From contig CABIIJ010000050.1 in the NCBI GenBank assembly GCA_902175065.1, positions 1-48,063 on the forward strand: 48,063 nt of DNA, read 5' to 3'. The stretch comes from an uncultured Comamonas sp. GTDB lineage: Bacteria > Pseudomonadota > Gammaproteobacteria > Burkholderiales > Burkholderiaceae_C. The position numbers and the translations under genes are program-made. Positions 1-7,674 of this stretch are shown piece by piece. Under the pieces are notes generated by a model. The model saw nothing but the letters and a program-made list of their open reading frames with translations, searched no databases and was not told where the DNA came from. Position 1 is the first letter of the stretch. The number at the start of each line of letters is the position of its first letter.

Positions 1-1392
1 CCACCACCCCCCGCCCCCTACTCGCTGCGCCTGCGCCTGCTGCTGGGCACGCTCACCTGGGTGCTGCTGGCGGTGCTGGCCGCAGGCTGGGGGCTGCGGG
101 ATTTGTTCGCGGCCCACATCCGCCAACAATGGCAAGACCAGCTGGTGCTGCAGCTCAACCAGCTCAGCGGCGCCGTGCGCAGCGACGCCCAGGGCCAGCT
201 GCAAGTGCCGCTGCTGGTCACCGACCCGCGCCTGACCACGCCCCTGTCCGGCCTGTACTGGCAGATCGACAGCCTGCCCGATGGCGCCACGGCCCCGCGC
301 ATGGCCGTGGCCCGCTCACGCTCCCTGTGGGACCAGGTGCTGCCGCTGCCCGAAACCGCCGAATGGCATTCCCACACCCCGCGCGGCTATGGCGTCCTCA
401 CGCTGCAGGACGCAGGCACCACGCTGCTGGCCGTGAGCCGCCACATCCACCTGCCCGAAGACGCAGCGCCGACGCTGCGCATCACCGTCGCCGCCGACGA
501 ACGCCTGCTGGCCGAGCCGCTGCACAGCTTCACCACCATGCTGCTCATCAGCCTGGGCACCCTGGCCGCCGGCCTGCTGCTGGCAGCGGTGGTGCAGCTG
601 CAGCTGGCGCTGCGACCCCTGCAACAACTGCGCCGCGCCCTGATGGCCGTGCGTTCGGGCGAGACGGCGCAACTGCAAGGCGATTACCCGCAGGAGCTGA
701 CCCCGCTGGTGCAGACGTTCAACCACGTCCTGGCCAGCAATGCCGACATGGTTGAACGCGCCCGCACGCAAGCGGGCAACCTGGCCCATGCGCTGAATAC
801 GCCGCTGTCCATCCTCACCAACGCCGCTGCGGACGACACCAGCGCCCTGGGCCAGCTGGTGCAGGAGCAGGCCGCCAGCGCCCGCCGCCAGGTGGACTAC
901 CACCTGGCCCGTGCCCGCGCCAGCGCCGCCATCCGCGCCACCGGGCTGGCCTGCCCGGTGCAGCCGGCCATTGCCGCCCTGCTGCGCACCATGGCCCGCC
1001 TGCATCCGGCGCTGGACTTCGGCCTGGAAGCGCCCGAGGCACCGCTGCGCTTCAAGGGCGAGGAGCAGGACCTGTTCGAGATGCTCGGCAACCTGCTGGA
1101 CAACGCCGGCAAATGGGCGCACAGCCAGGTGGCGGTGCGCTGCAGCGTGCAGGAGGACGGCCAGTTGTGCATCACCGTCGATGACGACGGCCCGGGCATC
1201 CCCGATGCGGCGCAGCGCCAGCAGATTTTCCAGCGCGGCCAGCGCCTGGACGAAAACCGCCCCGGCGCGGGCCTGGGCCTGCACATCGTGCAGGAGCTGA
1301 CGCAGACCTACGGCGGCAGCGTGCAGGCGCACACTTCCCCCCTGGGCGGCCTGCAGCTGCAACTGCGCCTGCCGCTGGCAACACCGGCCTGA
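1..1392 (+). CDS. sensor histidine kinase, PhoQ-like (5' end outside window)
   Basis: The reading frame is open from the first base, so the start codon and probably the partner response regulator lie upstream of the window. The 463 visible residues show a hydrophobic segment at about residues 11-36, an extracytoplasmic region to about 175, a second membrane helix at about 178-203, and then the kinase core. The phospho-acceptor is His263 in NLAHALNTPL, a form close to the PhoQ H-box. It is followed by an N-box (GNLLDNAGKWA) and the ATP-lid motifs DDDGPGIP and GAGLGLHIV. All catalytic motifs look intact, so it should be an active inner-membrane kinase sensing a periplasmic signal. The ligand cannot be told. 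The next gene converges on it after only 10 bp. Confidence 0.88.
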   Translation, partial: PPPPAPYSLRLRLLLGTLTWVLLAVLAAGWGLRDLFAAHIRQQWQDQLVLQLNQLSGAVRSDAQGQLQVPLLVTDPRLTTPLSGLYWQIDSLPDGATAPRMAVARSRSLWDQVLPLPETAEWHSHTPRGYGVLTLQDAGTTLLAVSRHIHLPEDAAPTLRITVAADERLLAEPLHSFTTMLLISLGTLAAGLLLAAVVQLQLALRPLQQLRRALMAVRSGETAQLQGDYPQELTPLVQTFNHVLASNADMVERARTQAGNLAHALNTPLSILTNAAADDTSALGQLVQEQAASARRQVDYHLARARASAAIRATGLACPVQPAIAALLRTMARLHPALDFGLEAPEAPLRFKGEEQDLFEMLGNLLDNAGKWAHSQVAVRCSVQEDGQLCITVDDDGPGIPDAAQRQQIFQRGQRLDENRPGAGLGLHIVQELTQTYGGSVQAHTSPLGGLQLQLRLPLATPA

Positions 1393-1402
1393 TCCCCTTG
1401 GG

Positions 1403-2353
1403 CTAAATCGGTTGTCCAGGCTGGGGCTGCTGGGCCACAGCCTGGTGTGCGTGCGCCTCCAGGGCCGTCTCCATGCCCACGGGCAGCATTTCCAGCGTGG
1501 CGTGCAGGCCGGGCACGGCGGCCATCAGCTCTTCCTCGACCTGGCGGCGCAGGCGGGCGGCCTGGCCCAAGGTCCACTGCGCCGGCACGTGCATGTGCAC
1601 CTGGGCAAAGCTGCGCTGCCCGGCGCTGCGCGTGGCCAGGGAGTCGAAATACACCTGCGCCCCGGTGTGCCGCTGCAGCACCGCCTGCACGGCCTGCAGG
1701 TGCTCGGGGTCGATGGCTTCGTCCATCAGCCCTTGGGACGATTGCCAGATGAGGTGAGCGCCCTCTTTCAGAATATTCAACGCCACCACGATGGCAATCG
1801 CCCCGTCGAGCCAGACCCAGCCCGTCAGCGGCACGGCAATCAACGCGGCGACGACGCCGACCGAGGTCCAGACATCGGTGAACAGATGGCGGGCATCGGC
1901 CTGCAGCGCCATCGATTTGTGTACCTTGGCCGAGCGCAGCATCACCACCGCCAGCACGCCGTTGAAGACGGAACTGAGCACCGACAGCCCGATCCCCCAG
2001 CCCAGCGCCTGCAGCGGCACCGGGTTGAGCAGGCGGTGGATGGACGCCCAGATGATGGCCAGGGCCGCGCCGATGATCAGGATGCCCTCGAAACCGGAAG
2101 AAAAATACTCTGCCTTGCTGTGCCCGAAGGGATGGTCGGCATCGGCCGGGCGCTGGGCGATGGTCACCATCAGCAGGGCGAACATGGCCCCGGCCAGGTT
2201 CACGAACGACTCCAGCGCATCCGACAGCAGCCCGACCGAATCGGTCAGCCACCAGGCGCCCATCTTGAGCACGATGGTCAGCGCCGCCACGCCCACCGAG
2301 GCCCGCAGCAGCACGACGGGCGACAGGCGCTGCCAGAGAGCTTCCGTTTTCAT
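1403..2353 (-). CDS. cation diffusion facilitator (CDF) family metal efflux transporter
   Basis: A 316-residue integral membrane protein with the CDF arrangement: hydrophobic helices in the N-terminal two thirds and a soluble C-terminal metal-binding domain after about residue 200. Family signatures visible are SVGLLSDALES in the second helix region and HPFGHSKAEYFSSG after the third. The family exports divalent cations (Zn, Fe, Co, Cd or Mn) by proton antiport. The metal cannot be assigned because the usual H/D-x-x-x-D site reads D-x-x-x-S here. The start at 2353 was chosen because ATG overlaps the moaE stop codon as ATGA and has GGGAG upstream. An ATG four codons earlier is possible. The pair is probably co-transcribed. 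Confidence 0.88.
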   Translation of the reverse strand: MKTEALWQRLSPVVLLRASVGVAALTIVLKMGAWWLTDSVGLLSDALESFVNLAGAMFALLMVTIAQRPADADHPFGHSKAEYFSSGFEGILIIGAALAIIWASIHRLLNPVPLQALGWGIGLSVLSSVFNGVLAVVMLRSAKVHKSMALQADARHLFTDVWTSVGVVAALIAVPLTGWVWLDGAIAIVVALNILKEGAHLIWQSSQGLMDEAIDPEHLQAVQAVLQRHTGAQVYFDSLATRSAGQRSFAQVHMHVPAQWTLGQAARLRRQVEEELMAAVPGLHATLEMLPVGMETALEAHAHQAVAQQPQPGQPI

Positions 2354-2817
2354 AGCTGCTCCCACCGTTTCAGAGCCAATTCATCGCTGATTCTGGCATC
2401 AACCCAGCGTGCGCCTTGTGGAGTCAGCTCCTTTTTCCAGAACGGCGCCTCGGATTTGAGGTAATCCATGATGAACTCGCAGGCGGCAAAGCTCTCCCCC
2501 CGGTGGGCGCTGGTCACCGCCACCAGGACGATCTGGTCGAGCGGCTGCAGCAGGCCGACGCGGTGGATGACCCGGGCGGCCAGAATGCCAAAACGCTCCC
2601 GGGCGTGCTCCACGATGGCGGCGATGCTTTTTTCCGTCATGCCGGGGTAGTGCTCCAGCTCCATGCTGGCGACGGCCTCACCCACGTTGCGCTCGCGCAC
2701 CAGTCCGACGAAAAAGCAGGCGGCCCCGGCCTGGGCATTGCCGCCATGCAGGGCGGCCAGCTCGGTGGAAACATCGAAATCTTCGGTTTGTATGCAGACG
2801 CTGAACATGCCCGCCAT
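2350..2817 (-). CDS. moaE: molybdopterin synthase catalytic subunit MoaE
   Basis: MoaE, with thiocarboxylated MoaD, converts cyclic pyranopterin monophosphate to molybdopterin in molybdenum cofactor synthesis. The sequence has the family pattern: a central CFFVGLVRERN segment, ELEHYPGMTEKSI, HRVG, VAVTSAHRGESFAACEFIMD, and the C-terminal SEAPFWKKE containing the active-site lysine region. Length is 155 residues from this start, near the usual 150. GGGA lies upstream of ATG 2817; ATG 2808 (MFSVC) is an equally plausible start. No moaD or other moa gene is adjacent on the strand, so the partner must be elsewhere. It overlaps the downstream CDF gene by 4 bp. Confidence 0.93.
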   Translation of the reverse strand: MAGMFSVCIQTEDFDVSTELAALHGGNAQAGAACFFVGLVRERNVGEAVASMELEHYPGMTEKSIAAIVEHARERFGILAARVIHRVGLLQPLDQIVLVAVTSAHRGESFAACEFIMDYLKSEAPFWKKELTPQGARWVDARISDELALKRWEQL

Positions 2818-2906
2818 TGTCGCAGTCCCGGGCAGGCGGACGGCAAAGCCACGACAATCTGGCACCTGCGCACCGCGCTTTCCCCCTGTCTGCCGACCCT
2901 GGACCC

Positions 2907-3161
2907 ATGGCCACCCTCACCATCGACACCCCCGAGTACCTGCTCTACCCCAGCCCGCGCAACGAACACCGCGTGGTGTTTGCCTTCGCCCACTTCGTGC
3001 CGCACCCGTACACGCTGATTTATTTGCCGGATTTCGATTTCACCGGCAAGGCCACCCTGTTCAGCGCCCAGCGCAAAAGCGATGGCCGCATGGGCCAGGT
3101 GGTCAGTTGCGAGCTGGAGGTGGACTTGCAGCGCTTCGTGCGGCTGTTCACGCCCGATTGA
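2907..3161 (+). CDS. small conserved-looking hypothetical protein (84 aa)
   Basis: An 84-residue soluble protein starting MATLTIDTPEYLLY and divergent from moaE. I do not recognise the family. It is rich in aromatic residues (PHPYTLIYLPDFDF), has no signal peptide, cysteine cluster or membrane helix, and ends LQRFVRLFTPD. Base composition and third-position GC match the neighbours, which supports real coding. The ATG at 2907 gives a compact start; an upstream in-frame ATG at 2817 would overlap the moaE start and encodes low-quality sequence. The next small gene begins 19 bp after its stop, so the two are probably one operon. Confidence 0.6.
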   Translation: MATLTIDTPEYLLYPSPRNEHRVVFAFAHFVPHPYTLIYLPDFDFTGKATLFSAQRKSDGRMGQVVSCELEVDLQRFVRLFTPD

Positions 3162-3180
3162 GAGTGAGGAAGCCAGCGCC

Positions 3181-3501
3181 ATGACCAGCCAGATCGAGAT
3201 TCCGCCCAGCTTCAGCCAATTGTTCCGCCACCGCAGCGGACGCCTGCTGCAACCGGCCAACGCCGTGCTGGCCCGCTACGAACTGTGCGAAGACCTGGCC
3301 TGCGCCCTGGTGGAGCAGGCGCAAAGCCTGTACCACGGCGGCCATAGCGACGAGGCCGGCGTGCTGCTGGCCCTGCACAGCGCCATCAGCGGCCCGGATG
3401 CAGGCCTGACCCCGCCCGAGGCCCATTGGGTGGTGCAGCGCCTGGCCGAATTGCTGCAATGGCGGGCGCCGCTGTTGCCGCCAGCGCCCACCCCGGATTG
3501 A
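3181..3501 (+). CDS. hypothetical protein (106 aa)
   Basis: A 106-residue protein beginning MTSQIEIPPSFSQLF, with a GAGG-type ribosome site 9-12 bp upstream. The sequence looks mainly helical (YELCEDLACALVEQAQSLYH, then HWVVQRLAELLQWRA) and soluble. No catalytic or metal motif is visible and I do not recognise the family. It lies 19 bp after the 84-residue gene on the same strand and converges with the large EF-hand gene 10 bp later. It may be a helical adaptor or regulator, but this is only inferred from the fold-like pattern. Confidence 0.6.
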   Translation: MTSQIEIPPSFSQLFRHRSGRLLQPANAVLARYELCEDLACALVEQAQSLYHGGHSDEAGVLLALHSAISGPDAGLTPPEAHWVVQRLAELLQWRAPLLPPAPTPD

Positions 3502-3511
3502 CGCAACTGAA

Positions 3512-5734
3512 CTACTGCGCCGCCGCTGCGGCAGCGGGCGCGACGGCCTCTGCCGCCTCGGCAGCGGCAGCTTCCACCGCCTGTTCCTCGGCGATGACCG
3601 CCGGGGTCGGCTGCCAGCCCTGCGGCAGCCAGGCATTCAGCCAACCCTGGTTCCAGGCCGCACCGGCCAGCAGCAGGACGAGTGCAGCAGCCAGCCACCA
3701 GCGGGCGGGCGATTTCTGCGCATAGGGGTCGTACAGGCTGCGGTGCGCGTTGGCAGGCACCTGCGCCTGCTGCGACAGCGAGCGGCCCAGGGGCAGGTTG
3801 ATCTTCATGCGCCCGTTGATGGCCCAGCCGCTGGCGTCCAGGATCGGCCCCAGGCTGCGTTCGCGCAGTTTCAGCCAGGCGATCAACATGCTCGGGCCGG
3901 AGATGGCCAGCACCAGGCCCAGCATGGCCAGGGGAATCCACGGCCCCAGCTCCAGCACTTTCGACAGAATCGCCACCAGCACGGTGCTGATCGACCCCAG
4001 GGCCACGCCGATGGCGGCCACGGTGCCCACGTCGGTTTTCTTCGGCGCATCGGCGGGCGGCGCCCCGGCGGCCAGGTTGGCGGCCTTGGCCTGCAGCCCT
4101 TCGGTGATGGCCGCATCCTTGCTGGCGGCGCGTTGCGCCACCTGCTCCTCGATGAAGCGCAGGAACTTCTTGTAGGGCGAGAAAAACGCCTGGCCGATGC
4201 TGGTCGGGTTCTCGATCAGCGTGGTGATGCGGGCATCCCAGTCCTGGCCCTGGCGGTCGTAAAAAATGCCCTTGCGCCCGACGAACAGAAAGTCCACGTC
4301 CCCGGCGGTGAACGCCGCGACGATGTGGCGCACCGCGTCGCCCCGGCGGCATTCGCAGTAGGCCAGGAAGGTCTTGGCCAGCCCGGCCAGGGCGGCGTGG
4401 GCGCCGGTGTCCTGCACGTCCACGGTCAGCTCGCAGCTGCGGCCATCCAGGTACAGCGTGCCGGCCTGGAACATGGCCCCGGCACGGCTGTAGAAGCTGG
4501 AAAACGAGACGAAGTTGTTCAGCAGCGCCAGCAAATCGCGTTGCAGGCGGATGAGCTTTTCCAGGTTTTTCGCCTCCAGGCTGTGCGCGGCTTCGGCACT
4601 GTCCTGGTCGATCAGCGCCTGCAGGCGCTGCTGGCCGTCGCTGGCCAGCAGCGCCCGGGCTTCCTCCAGCGGCAGGTCGCCGACGGGCAACTGCGGGCGG
4701 GCGGCCAGCCACGCCTGGTACGGTGCCAGCTGGCCGCAGACCTGCTGCCACTGCGCCCAGGACAATTCTGTCTGTGCCCCCAGCAGCGGGGTGATGACCT
4801 GCACGTGCAGCGCCTGCACGGCATCGATCCAGGCGGGGTTGATGCCCCCGGTCAACGGCAGCACGGCAGCGGCATCGAGCGTGGCCAGCGGCAGGGCGGC
4901 AACGGCCGCGTCCCCCGCGCTCAGGGCCTGCTGGCCCAGGGTGACGTAGCCTTCCTCGCTGGGACTCAGAGGCTGCAACGCCTTGGCATCAAAAGCGGCC
5001 AGACGGCAACGGGCGAAAAAATCGTCCACCTTGGCCTGGACGGCGCCGAGCACCTGGGCGGCAGCGCAGGCCTGCTCGGGGGTGTCCAGGGCGCAGCACT
5101 GCGCCGGTGCCTGGGCCTGCCAGTCAACCAGGGCGCGAGCGTCGGCAAAAAACTGCTCCAGCGCGGGCTGGGCCAGGCCCGGCTCGCCATCGCAGCCGGT
5201 GCTGGCGCCGTAGGCGTCCATGATGCGCTGGGCCAGTGCCTGCAGATCGGCGGCATCGGCCGGCAGCTTGGCCGGGTTGAGGATGCCGTCGCCATTGAGC
5301 GCCATGGCGCTCAAATCGGCCAGCCGCTCCTGCACCTGCGCCAGGGTGATGGTGCTGCTGGCGGCCTGCCCGGCCAGCGCCAGGATGCGCCGGGCCTCGG
5401 CGTGCATGGCCGCGCCGGTATCGCTGCCGGTATGGATGCTGTCCAGTGACAGCACGTCCGCGCCGCTGGCCAGCACCTCCGGGTCGCGCACATGGGCCAC
5501 CGCCCACTGGCAGGCCGCCAGCAATTCCGGGGCACGGATGCGGCCATCGGCGTTGTCGTCGATCACGTCCAGGGTGGCCGGGTCGAACTCCACCCCGCGC
5601 GTCGGGCACGCCAGGGCGACCCAGAGCTTTTGATCCAGCTCGGCCAGATGGGCAATGTCGGCCCCGGTGCGGATGACGACCTGGTCGACGCCCCCGGCGC
5701 GAACGAACTGCCAACGATGTTGCTGCATACCCAT
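3512..5734 (-). CDS. large EF-hand membrane protein of unknown function
   Basis: A 740-residue protein. Residues 59-70 (DDNADGRIRAPE) fit a complete 12-residue EF-hand calcium loop: acidic or Asn at positions 1, 3 and 5, Gly6, Ile8, Glu12. A second, degenerate loop (NGDGILNPAK) follows about 100 residues later. The middle 400 residues are soluble with no motif I recognise. Near the C-terminus are hydrophobic helices at about 569-590, 597-620 and 680-697, ending in an Ala/Glu-rich tail. It therefore looks like a membrane-anchored protein with a large N-terminal calcium-responsive domain. I recall similar proteins only as uncharacterised EF-hand family members. The start at 5734 (MGMQQHRW) was chosen because homology-like sequence begins there; its ribosome site is weak. 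It is divergent from the SPOR gene. Confidence 0.75.
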   Translation of the reverse strand: MGMQQHRWQFVRAGGVDQVVIRTGADIAHLAELDQKLWVALACPTRGVEFDPATLDVIDDNADGRIRAPELLAACQWAVAHVRDPEVLASGADVLSLDSIHTGSDTGAAMHAEARRILALAGQAASSTITLAQVQERLADLSAMALNGDGILNPAKLPADAADLQALAQRIMDAYGASTGCDGEPGLAQPALEQFFADARALVDWQAQAPAQCCALDTPEQACAAAQVLGAVQAKVDDFFARCRLAAFDAKALQPLSPSEEGYVTLGQQALSAGDAAVAALPLATLDAAAVLPLTGGINPAWIDAVQALHVQVITPLLGAQTELSWAQWQQVCGQLAPYQAWLAARPQLPVGDLPLEEARALLASDGQQRLQALIDQDSAEAAHSLEAKNLEKLIRLQRDLLALLNNFVSFSSFYSRAGAMFQAGTLYLDGRSCELTVDVQDTGAHAALAGLAKTFLAYCECRRGDAVRHIVAAFTAGDVDFLFVGRKGIFYDRQGQDWDARITTLIENPTSIGQAFFSPYKKFLRFIEEQVAQRAASKDAAITEGLQAKAANLAAGAPPADAPKKTDVGTVAAIGVALGSISTVLVAILSKVLELGPWIPLAMLGLVLAISGPSMLIAWLKLRERSLGPILDASGWAINGRMKINLPLGRSLSQQAQVPANAHRSLYDPYAQKSPARWWLAAALVLLLAGAAWNQGWLNAWLPQGWQPTPAVIAEEQAVEAAAAEAAEAVAPAAAAAAQ

Positions 5735-5857
5735 GGTGTGTTTTCTCTGTTGTCGGATGAAACGGTGAGCCGCGCCGGCGCGGCAGGCAAAGGGGCAAGT
5801 GTAAAAGTGAAGCCGCCATGCCCGCACAGCGCCCCGGTATTGGAATGCCGCCCGGTC

Positions 5858-7036
5858 ATGCCACAATTTGCCCCCATGCCTGCGCCGACCCCTCCCAAAA
5901 ATACCGATGCCGCCGCCACCGGGCTGCTGCCCCAGCTGTACCAGCACGCCATCGGCCCGCTGGCCACCGCGTATTACCAGCGCGTTTTTGCCCACTTCGA
6001 AACCCTGGGCCGCACCCCCGCCCGCTGGAACCATGCGGCGGCCTTCTGCACCCTGGGCTGGTGCCTGCTGCGCGGCCTGTGGCGTCCGGCCGGGCTGTAC
6101 GGGGCCACCGCCCTGGCGATCGCCGCCCTCTGGCGGCTGGAGGCGCTGCGCTCCCTGCCCCTGCAGGCGCAGGCCAGCCTGGGGCTGCTGGCGGCCATCG
6201 GGCTGTGCTGCGTGCCGGGCTTTCTGGGCAACGGCTGGTATTACCGCCTGGTACACCGGCACACCATCGCGGCGCTGGAGCAATCGCCCACCCTGGCCCA
6301 GGCCACCGCCGTGCTGCAGCGCCAGGCCGGCAACCGGCGCCAGTGGGCGCTGGCGGCCATCGGCCAGATCGCCCTGTGGGTGCTGCTGGCAACCCTGGTC
6401 GCGATGCCGACCGCTCCGTCCACCGCCCCCGCACAGGCCCAGGTCGGGCCGCCGCAGTTGCACTTTCCCACCCGCGGTGCCGAAGCGACAGAGTCTGCCG
6501 CCCAGCCTTCTTCTTCGAGCACCGACACACTGCAGGCGTCCCCTACGGCCCCGCCCGATCCTGCCGCCCCCACGGCCATCGCTGCGGTAACCCCGCCCCC
6601 CTCGACGCCGATGGAACCGGTGGAACCTGCACCCCCTGCCGAGGAAGATGCACCCATCGCGCCGGTGCCGGTGCCTGCCGCGCCCGCACCGGCAGCCGTC
6701 CCTGCAACGCCCGCTTCAACGCCCCCTCCCGCGCCGCGCCCTTCAACCGCAGCCACCGCCACGGCACGCATCGCCCCCCCGGCCAGCAAGGCCAGCACCC
6801 CGGGGCGGTTTTTCGTCAGCATCGGCACCTATGCGGAGCTGACCAATGCCGCTGCCGCAGAAAAGCGCGTGCGCCAGGCCGGCCTGCCCGTGGTCAGCTT
6901 CAGCAGCACCACCAACAAGGGCACTTTGACGCGCCTGCGGGCCGGGCCGTTCAACACCCGCGCCGAGGCCGAACGGGCACAGCGCCTGCTCCAGGCCCAG
7001 CGCCTGCCAGCCAAGGTGCTGGAGCTGCGTCCGTAA
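5858..7036 (+). CDS. DUF2628 plus SPOR-domain membrane protein
   Basis: About 392 residues. The N-terminal 170 residues contain the DUF2628-like pattern (FETLGRTPARWNHAAAF followed by several hydrophobic helices) and a further helix near residues 168-186. A long Pro/Ala/Thr-rich linker of about 140 residues follows. The last 75 residues form a SPOR domain (RFFVSIGTYAELTNAAAAEK ... LRAGPFNTRAEAERAQRLL), which in other proteins binds denuded septal peptidoglycan glycan. Topology suggests a cytoplasmic or membrane head and a periplasmic wall-binding tail, so a role at the division site is plausible. The start is uncertain between ATG 5858 and ATG 5876; neither has a strong ribosome site. Confidence 0.8.
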   Translation: MPQFAPMPAPTPPKNTDAAATGLLPQLYQHAIGPLATAYYQRVFAHFETLGRTPARWNHAAAFCTLGWCLLRGLWRPAGLYGATALAIAALWRLEALRSLPLQAQASLGLLAAIGLCCVPGFLGNGWYYRLVHRHTIAALEQSPTLAQATAVLQRQAGNRRQWALAAIGQIALWVLLATLVAMPTAPSTAPAQAQVGPPQLHFPTRGAEATESAAQPSSSSTDTLQASPTAPPDPAAPTAIAAVTPPPSTPMEPVEPAPPAEEDAPIAPVPVPAAPAPAAVPATPASTPPPAPRPSTAATATARIAPPASKASTPGRFFVSIGTYAELTNAAAAEKRVRQAGLPVVSFSSTTNKGTLTRLRAGPFNTRAEAERAQRLLQAQRLPAKVLELRP

Positions 7037-7199
7037 GAACGTGTTTACGATCTCGACGCGAAGGGGTGCAGGATGCGGATCGGGATGGGCTGCAAGGCGC
7101 AAACCGCAGCGATAGCTGGCGCTATCGCGAGGATTTGCAACGCCGCAGAGCGCCCGAGACCGCGACTGCACACCCGCGTGGAGATCGTAAACACGTTCT
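7036..7199. repeat. 164-bp imperfect inverted-repeat element
   Basis: The ends are matching 19-bp inverted copies of AGAACGTGTTTACGATCTC at 7036-7054 and 7181-7199. Inside lie further complementary stretches (CTGCAAGGCGCAAA against TTTGCAACGCCGCAG) and a perfect central hairpin, GCGATAGC-TGGC-GCTATCGC. The element begins within the stop codon of the SPOR gene. It has no coding capacity and resembles a small MITE or REP-type intergenic repeat. It would also fold into a strong hairpin in the RNA and could end transcription of the SPOR gene. Confidence 0.75.
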
Positions 7200-7296
7200 A
7201 AAGAAAGCTCACGGCTGCTGCCCTTGGTTACCCTGCCGGACGGCTATCGGGCTGCTATGGTTGCAAGATCCACGTTTTCACCCAGGAGATTTCCCC

Positions 7297-7590
7297 ATGC
7301 GCCTGCCCCTGACCCTGCTGGCCCTGACCGGCACCCTGGCCGCCTGCACGCTGCCGCAATCGTCCTCCACGCCCCAGCGCCCCGAACAGCGCTGCAACGC
7401 GCAGGCCGCGCAGTGGGCCGTGGGCAAGACCAATACGGAAAACAACGTCGCCCAGGCCCGCGTGCAGGCCGGGGCGTACATGGTGCGCGTGCTGAACGTC
7501 GGCGCCCCGACCACGCGCGAGTTCAATGCCGAGCGGCTGAACCTGGAGGTCGATGCCACCGGGCGCATCGTCAGCGCCACCTGCGGTTGA
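7297..7590 (+). CDS. I78-type peptidase inhibitor family lipoprotein
   Basis: A 97-residue exported lipoprotein. The signal peptide MRLPLTLLALTGTLAAC ends in a lipobox (TLAAC) with Cys17 as the lipidated residue. The mature part has the I78 inhibitor pattern: CNAQAAQWAVGK, then VRVLNVG, then RLNLEVDATGRI ending in CG. Members of this family inhibit serine proteases in other organisms; the target here is unknown. AGGAG is 8 bp before the ATG. The gene sits alone between the inverted-repeat element and a long palindrome that probably terminates it. Confidence 0.82.
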   Translation: MRLPLTLLALTGTLAACTLPQSSSTPQRPEQRCNAQAAQWAVGKTNTENNVAQARVQAGAYMVRVLNVGAPTTREFNAERLNLEVDATGRIVSATCG

Positions 7591-7596
7591 ATTTGA

Positions 7597-7674
7597 TAGC
7601 TTGTTCCACTGGATATACAACGATTTCAAGGTCAATAAATCCTGAAATCGTTATATGAACAGTGGAAACAGCTA
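7597..7674. terminator. long palindrome A, probable bidirectional terminator
   Basis: Arms at 7597-7628 and 7643-7674 are complementary over about 30 bp with a 14-nt loop. The outer arm reads TAGCTTGTTCCACTG; the inner arm contains AACGATTTCA. It lies between the ends of two convergent genes and its right arm contains the hemW stop codon. Three related palindromes occur elsewhere in the window with the same outer arm but different inner arms. Confidence 0.7.

Noticed and set aside
5769-5784. Perfect GC palindrome between the EF-hand and SPOR genes as an operator
   Set aside because: GCCGCGCC/GGCGCGGC is easily formed by chance in GC-rich DNA and no matching copy or regulator was seen.
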